Below are positions 56,944-64,000 of a DNA stretch of 64,000 nucleotides, in pieces. A model generated the notes under the pieces. That model searched no databases. It was not told where the DNA came from and saw nothing but the letters and a program-made list of their open reading frames with translations. A program made the position numbers and the translations under genes. The stretch's first letter is position 1. Each line of letters starts with the position of its first letter. The stretch is taken from contig JAJEKV010000094.1 of NCBI GenBank assembly GCA_021234155.1, forward strand, positions 3,824,535-3,888,534. Reading direction: 5' to 3'. This DNA comes from Isoetes taiwanensis. Lineage: Eukaryota > Streptophyta > Lycopodiopsida > Isoetales > Isoetaceae.

Positions 56944-59900
56944 TACTCATTCTGTCAATGTCACTAACCTATGTCCTGAATCATGGGTGGTTTTAAGTGT
57001 GTCATTCTCAACCAAGTTGAACCTTGGGCATATTTTCTATATGCTTGTTTTGATGCAAATTAAGCCACTCTTATCTTCCTTATTTCCCCGGCCCCACCCT
57101 CAATCCCCAAAATTTCCTTAACTCTCCTAAGTCCGCCATTTGAACTGACTTTAAAATGCCTTTGCATTTGTTTAAAGTGTTTAATGAGGTTACCATTATA
57201 CGCTCATTCTCCACATAAAGTACAATACAAGAATCCTTGTTTCTATTCTACCTCAGAGAGAGGTTAACAATACCATTATGTAGCTTGTTAAAGCTCGTTT
57301 GCAAAAATTTATTTATGCAAAGATACCCATTCCCTTGGTGACCGCCTAACCATACATTGTTTTTATTTAATTCCCCGTACATCATGTTCTTGCTCTTGTT
57401 CATAACCCCGGAGTAAGCTGCTTCAAAATGCTTCTTCTTCTAGAGCTGCATTTAAGAATGCCGCTTTGACATCCATGTGATGTATTTCCAATTTCATTGC
57501 ATTTTGCCATGGCCAATAATATTCCTCGATGTTTGCCAATTTCCCACCCGATAATACTGCGTTTCATCATAATCTCTTCCCTTTTTCCGAAAGTATAACC
57601 CCGTACACCAATCTAGCTTTATATTTCTTGTCCCATCCGATTTAGTTTAATTCTAATAACCATTTGTCAGCCAATGTAATATTATAGCTTATCAATTCGA
57701 TTTTCACAAGTTCATATGTTTTGTGCGTCCTCAAACCATTTTAGTTCATCATTCACCATTGCTATCCACTTATATCTACATCAATGCTTTCTTTGTACAT
57801 CCTCATAACTTTGAGGAATTATCTCATCTTCTAATATTGCCATAATATATTCATGTTCAACCATCTTTGCTTCAATCCTTCTACTTTCTTCCCCTTTCAT
57901 TTCTGCTATAAGTTTGATCTTCGCATTAGCTTTTCAACAAGTTTTAGCTCTCTAGTCTTCTCTTTTCTTCTTTTCATGATATTCCTTGATAGGTTCAGTA
58001 ATTTGTTTGTTCTTGATCTGGAAGATCTTGGTCGATTGTTTCCGTACCATTTTTTGTCTCCCTTTGGTATCTCCTCGAAATTTCTAGTTCCTCATTATCT
58101 TCTTCTTCAAATTCCACTGGGTATTTGTTCAGCTTCTATCCGTTGAATCTTGATACCTTTCTTGAATTTATTTTTTTGTACAACACTTCTTCATTGAATA
58201 ATACATCCCTACTAATTAAGTTTTCCTTGGTCTCGTAAGTAGACTCTACCCTTTTGATTTCGGTCATATCCTACCAAAAAACCTTTTGCACTCTCGTTAT
58301 CCGAACTTTTTCCTTACTGAGATGGCACATGTACATCAGACCATACATCCATATACCTTGAACTTTTCATAGTTTAACTTATTTCCTCGGATTCCATAAT
58401 TGCATAGGGATATTTCCTTGTAGACTTTTCATGGCGCGATGTTCTGGAATTTTCAAATACCGTGAGCGCGTTTCTTCCCATGTAGTTTGGCAACCCACTT
58501 TCCTTTTTAACATTGATTCAACAAGATCCAATAAAAGCTCTATTCCTTTCTTTCTCAAACTCCATTCTCACGGGAGGTGAGTGTCTCAAGTAGTGCTAAT
58601 TGTCTTTTTGATTCCATTTGATATGCAAAAGGATTTGAATTGTCCCAAAGGTATTCCTCCTCTATCCGATCGTAATACATTTCACTTTGACACTGCTTTC
58701 GCTCCTTTTCTCGCAGAACATATTGCTTGAATGCGCATTTATTGCATGTGACTTCCTCGGGTTAAACAATATGTGGTACACATTCGCCATAATCAATCCT
58801 GTGAAGGTTATAAATATCTCTTTATTTGTCCTCGCTTTTGACATTTAGGGCCATATAAATCAATGTATCAACTCAAGTTTTTGTTGTGCTCGTTTTCCTT
58901 TGTGAAATGGCAACTTTTAATTTACCCAAAAGCACACCCCTCACATATGAGTTCCCTGTCTCGCTTGCATTTTCCAAGCTTATATGACCTCGCTTGTGTA
59001 GACATAATCTAATTTTTATAATTGGTATGGGCAAGTCTATTATGCCAAGTATCTAAGCTCCACTTCGAATCGCATTAATTGAATGATGAATAGTACTCTC
59101 CAATCCATACAAGTTTCTACACGCTTATCATAAAACTTTATTTCATTATTCATCATAATATTAATCGACAAGAAATGTCACAACTTTATATCCCAAATCA
59201 CACAAAATTACTCAATCATATTAAGTTTTTGATAATTCCATACACATAAAACATTCTAATGTTTATGACATTTCCATCCAAATCGCTAACCGCAATAATC
59301 CTTTCCCTTGAACCTCTTGAAGCTCCATTTCCCACTCTGAATCTCTCCTTGAACTAGCATTGTTATATTCTTCAAAAAGATCAATATTTTGTACTATTGA
59401 TCTTCAAATTACCTATCAACTATCAAATGATCGTAAATGTTAGTTGACATTTATTACCTCATTAACAATTGCAAATTCATGAGATACCTCATCCTCATCT
59501 TCTTCATTTGTCTTGTCTTCTTGTTCCCTTGCCACATATGCCTTTTAAGGTGCCATCCTCTGCCACCTCTTGCATCGGCTTCACCTCTTGCCTCATCTAC
59601 CTACCATAACCTTTAGGTGTGGGACATTTGAAGCCATATGTCTCTGCCACCACATAAAGCGGTTGGAAATCCCTTTTTAATTTTGGACATTCATTCTTAT
59701 AATGTCCTTTCTCATGACAGCTTATAACATGTTACTTTATCCTTTCTCTTAAAATGTAATTTGAGTTTCATCCATTTAATGCGCCTTAATATTTTCTTTG
59801 CTCCCCACCTCGGTTCTTAATATATTTTTGCCTCTTCTTGATTTATCAATTTCTTATAAATAAGGCTAGTGTCTCATTTTCACCAATTGCTCTAGATATT

Positions 59901-60483
59901 TGCAATACCTGACTTCTTCCGAAAGAAATGACCACCTTTGCTCCATTTAGGTCAACAATAAGATTATCAAATTTATTGAAGAATTTGTTACATCCCTCTT
60001 CTTCCTGCTTTAAGCCCCTTAATTCATTCTCAAAGCAGATCTATTTGTGAGGATGTCTTTTCCTCATAGTGTTTAAGCAAAACTTCCACATCTCTTCGGG
60101 ACTTAATGATCTTAATTTCAAACGTATAGTTGGACTAACCTTGCAACGCGATGATGCCTTGTGCTTCCCTTTGTTTTGGCCAACAATGATTTTCTCCCCG
60201 CCCGGATGCTCCAAAGACTTGCTCCCGCACCTCCCCGTTTCAGCCCCATTTGCGGCCTTCCCCGCCGGGCTCCAACAATTGAACCGGATGACCCCGCCCC
60301 TTGTAAGCACTCCTGCATTCCTTGTCCTCGCTTTGATCTACCGGGGATCCCAAAGATCCTCCACTTCTAATATGTGAGCTACAAAGATCTTTCCGCACTT
60401 GGAAACGAGCTCCTTTATATACCTCTATAGTATTCGAATGATGCACCAAATCAAGTAGACATGTTGGCAAGCTCATATCCTTG
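56944..60483 (-). pseudogene. Second copy of the copia element, 3' part missing, many indels
   Basis: Matches about 44515-48032 in order (RT, integrase, protease, zinc knuckles, Gag) but with dozens of small changes that destroy the frame. The end corresponding to late RT and RNase H is replaced by the other copia family at 56940. Changes cluster at CTG and CAG (for example ccagctgcagcc reads ccatttgcggcc), so much of the decay could be sequencing error. Confidence 0.8.
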
Positions 60484-61301
60484 CGATGAAATATATGAAG
60501 AAAAGATGTTAACCTTGAATCTATGTCTAGCAAGATTTATTTCCCCAAATAAATACTTGTGCATATAGAGTGCAATTAATGTTCAGAGAAGAGCCCAATA
60601 TTCACTAATCTCCTCTAGATCAAGTTAAAGTTTTGCAATCATTCTATTTCCAAACAATAGAATGTAACACAATGTTTTAAAGGTCCAACCATTGAACCTT
60701 AGGAAACAAACTCGGAGTCCTTTGTTCATCTGTATTGACCATCATCGTAGCATTCTTTTGACCAAATACCGCTTGTCCTCCACGGCTTGATTCATACAGT
60801 TGCTACAAGCAAGTTCAATAGTTATGTAGGGATCATCATTAAGTGGTTTAGGGAGGTGCAGAATTTTTTCCAATCGAAGCTCGCTAATCTCCACATATAT
60901 CCTATAGGAATAACTCCGAGTATGACTTCTCGTTTAAATTATCCTACTGCATATAATATTGCAAAGCGTGCCCTTTGAACCTTAGAATTATATTCCAATT
61001 TTAAGTTATCTTCTTTGCAACTATTATTGACCCTAGGTCACAATAACTCTTAACATGCACTTTGAACTCAAACCACATGTTTGATCCCTCGCATCATGAA
61101 TAATGAATATCAAGATTGAACTTATGCCGCCCTCGCTTACCGCTTCTCATAGGCACTCTACTTTCATACAACTTAATTCATGATTTGCAACCTTTGCTAT
61201 CTTATCGCTCAACAAATCATTTTCTCGCCGCAGGTCAAATTCCATCGCCTAACGCTTCTCATAGATTGAATGTTGCGGGATTATGAGGTGAATTCCCATC
61301 A
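60484..61301 (-). mobile_element. 5' LTR of the second copia copy
   Basis: Matches 48033-48851, including the 13 bp absent from 42976-43781. It is followed by atgtgtttactagatgcatg, the same flank as the first copy, so this is the same insertion event duplicated with its surroundings. Confidence 0.85.
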
Positions 61302-61306
61302 ATGTG

Positions 61307-64000
61307 TTTACTAGATGCATGGTATTGGGCCACTAAAACAATTACCAAGTAAGATAAATATTAACCCTATAGTAGGGTTTGCATTTTACTATTGGAGGGA
61401 TCACGGGTAAAGAAGGGCATATGACCTTTAATTCTTACTAATGCATCTCCTTGGTCAAGATACCTTTGATATAAGCGCCCACATTATGGGCTATGATTAC
61501 GATGGTTGCTCTACCTCCAGGTTCTAAGAATAGCTTAACTGTTACTCCGCATTTGAAGCGGAAGTTCAATCATATACTTTGAAGGAAGAAAAACCGGATA
61601 TTTGCATGGATTCTAGAACTGCTAGAGGAGGTTATGGCCAAAGAAGAGGTAGTGGTTCAGGGATGATAGAGTTGGTTATCAAAGAGGCGCTAAACAATCT
61701 GGCAAAAGGCACCTAGATGGATATCAGGCGGCCCATAGGGTCCAAGACACTCAAGATCTGGAAGATGATCCAGACTATGATCAGGTTTACATTTGATTAC
61801 GTAGATTTAGGCTTCAGTCTTTATTACAAAACATGAGTGATTCCAATACTGCCATCAAATATTTCTGATAGCAAGAGTGCTTAGAAAGATTTTGGATTAG
61901 GGATATGAGGTAATATAATATAAACAGTCCAGGAAACAATGCTATCCTCTGTCTTCTTCATAAGATCATATTACATAACAAATTATTGCACGACATGGTG
62001 AAAATATGCCTTGTATAATGCTACAGAGCTACCTAGGCTATGGATTAATATGCTGAGATGTTTCTACATGATGGTATACACTGTTATAAAGTACTCTAAA
62101 TATGTAAACCATATTGTTGTAATTAAGAGATCTATTCATATTATCGAGTCTGATCCTATATGGACTGGACATACACTACAAGAGGATGGGGGTATAGTGT
62201 CAACCCTTGTGACAAGCCATAGATGTAGTGACAATTTTGTGTCGAGTGCTATTACTTTGACACAAAGTGCATGTGTTGTGTCAAAATTGTGCAAATGATC
62301 ACAGCAACCTAGTGACGAGGATGTGACAAAACACAGAGTTTAAAAGGTTCCATTTGTGTCAACAATTTCGACATTAAACTTGACATTATGAGTACCTTTC
62401 TCTTGTAGTGATATGCATAGGCAATATACTGTTATAGTTAGTTGCTTTACATTTTCATATTTCTGATTTATATTCTAGCCAAAACCTACTAATAGGCGGT
62501 AGGGACAATGGGCAATCATCGCATGAGCTGAAAACCCCAAAGTACCTTTTGGCCCTTGCCCTTCTACCATTCTAATGCTAATTGTGTAATCGATTGGCAC
62601 GCAGTAGTGGGGGTTTTCTTCTCATTGTCTCCTTTGCTTTATTAGTTGGATCCGCTTCATTGATGGATAAGGCTCCAAGAATGGCATAACAAACAATTTT
62701 GTCTCTACTACAATACATTACCGGATAAAATATCGGCTTTTTTTCATATCTTACAATTGTGCTTTTAATACTTGGTCTAAAATAAGATCGATGTATGGTC
62801 CGTAGAAAGGTATGATTTTGAATTGTTTGTTTCAAATTGAACATATTTTAAATACCTCTAGATATAGGAGTACAAACTATATGCTGAATTTTATAACTGA
62901 ATTTTCAGTGGCATTGCAGTTCTGAAATGCCTAAGTTTTACATGAATATGAAATATAATTATGGCTTACAAACATCGACTCATGGAATGGTTGTTTAGTC
63001 AAGAGATAATATGCATAGAATCGTGTTGGTAGAATAATACCATAGCATACATAGATAATTGGGGATTTGGTGTTGAAAGACAGGCACTTACCGTATGCGC
63101 ATGCAGTGCTTGTAGAAGTAGTTTACATTATCATACCGAACGTGCCTCCGAAAGTGTTTAACGCATCTAAAAAAAACAAGCACGTTAAAAGTGTTGTTAC
63201 TGCATACCTATAAAATATATGTACCTATAAAATACTTGTAAAAAATACTTACAATACCTTTAAAATACCTATAAAATATGTATCATACCTATAAAATACT
63301 TACTCGTACTTGTGTTGAAAAAAACTACCAAAATTTGACACAAAAACAATGCATTTTTATTCAGACGCAAGACCCGTTATGCTAAGTACTTGAAAGTTAC
63401 CGCATCTGCGGATTTGAACAACACTTTGGGTTGATGCAAGATCGATATAATTGGTCCGCTGCCGTTGAATCGGTAATCGTAAAACATCAAATACAAGAAT
63501 ATTTATGGGTAGATAGGATGCCATGGACCAAAACATGGATTTGTCCACACCGGGTCTCATAATATAGAGGCCTTTTCACAACTAAAAGAGGATGACTCTT
63601 AGATGAATAATACCCAACATAAATGGTATGTAAGAATGTAAGATGGTTTAATTAATCTGTTATAACTTGGGAAGAGAAAGATCTATGGAAACATATCTTT
63701 TCTGAATATTGGTATTGAAATACAAACATGATAATACAATATGCAGAGGGTTTAAGGAATGTGTTCATGCAAGTTCATCAGTTACAAGGTTGGTGTTAAA
63801 CCTGGATATAAAGGTAAGCATACAATGATACAGTGATTTAACAAATACTTTTACAGTTGTCTATATATAGCCTGTATAATGATGAGGGGTAAATTGACAC
63901 TATACTAGAGATGCTCATGCTAGATATAGAGTGATAATACTGCCTAGGTTAGGGAGACGAGCATCATCCATATTGACCACCTTCTTAAAATAGAAAATGT
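61307..64000 (+). repeat. Pseudo-LTR copy 3
   Basis: Matches 48857-51544 to the window edge, beyond the point where copies 1 and 2 diverge. It alternates between near-identity (about 61560-62480, 63560-64000) and dense small differences (61301-61560, 62490-63560). Confidence 0.88.
62174..62410. mobile_element. CACTA-type MITE, copy in pseudo-LTR 3
   Basis: Same insertion as 49725-49962, with the same ATA target duplication and near-identical sequence. Confidence 0.85.

Overview
The window is nuclear DNA of a land plant. Genes have short introns with GT/AG borders. Recognisable plant proteins are a mitochondrial NAD/folate-type carrier, an endo-beta-mannanase exon, a PDAP1-like phosphoprotein and an eight-cysteine secreted protein. 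Everything else is dominated by retrotransposons. Two large gene types, a DUF8039/DUF7869-like transposase-type gene and a ParB-plus-DNA-methylase-like gene, together with an intron-bearing Penelope-like element, point to a non-seed plant (fern or lycophyte). That placement is inference; no organism-specific marker was found.

Layout. 0.3-3.3 kb: damaged exons of a mitochondrial carrier (+). 5.3-6.6 kb: tandem duplications and a (TA)n tract. 8.6-10.3 kb: a mannanase exon, an unrecognised exon with a transit-peptide-like start, and a heat-shock-element promoter, all pointing to the minus strand. 10.5-12.8 kb: a terminal exon of an unknown gene and a six-exon PDAP1-like gene (-). 13.8-14.6 kb: two fold-back elements. 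15.6-16.5 kb: two tandem paralogous genes for 78-80 aa proteins with duplicated core promoters. 16.6-25.5 kb: a divergent pair, a transposase-like gene (-, three frame breaks) and an intact four-exon gene encoding 1157 aa with ParB-like and beta-class DNA methyltransferase-like folds (+). Their introns and spacer hold a family of CG-rich GATCGC/GCGATC palindromes. 25.8-34.4 kb: SINE and LINE remnants, a secreted Cys-rich gene, and a tandem duplication hit by a head-to-tail dimer that looks like a rolling-circle transposon. 35-64 kb: a Penelope-like element flanked by about 2.6 kb pseudo-LTRs, invaded by an intact Ty1/copia element and a CACTA-type MITE, followed by a second, rearranged copy of that composite.

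Insertion order in the last block can be read from empty sites. Pseudo-LTR copy 1 lacks the copia and the MITE. Copies 2 and 3 carry both at identical positions, so 2 and 3 are related by duplication after both insertions.

A technical warning matters for interpretation. Copy 3 (56.9-61.5 and 62.5-63.6 kb) and the carrier exons at the left edge differ from expectation mostly at CTG, CAG and GTAC contexts, with sharp changes to near-identity. That looks more like unpolished long-read base-calling error at methylated sites than biological decay, so 'pseudogene' labels there are provisional.

The most promising unexplained system is the 15.6-25.5 kb block: small tandem proteins, a transposase-like gene and a ParB/methylase-like gene that has lost the DPPY catalytic motif, with many palindromes confined to non-coding DNA.
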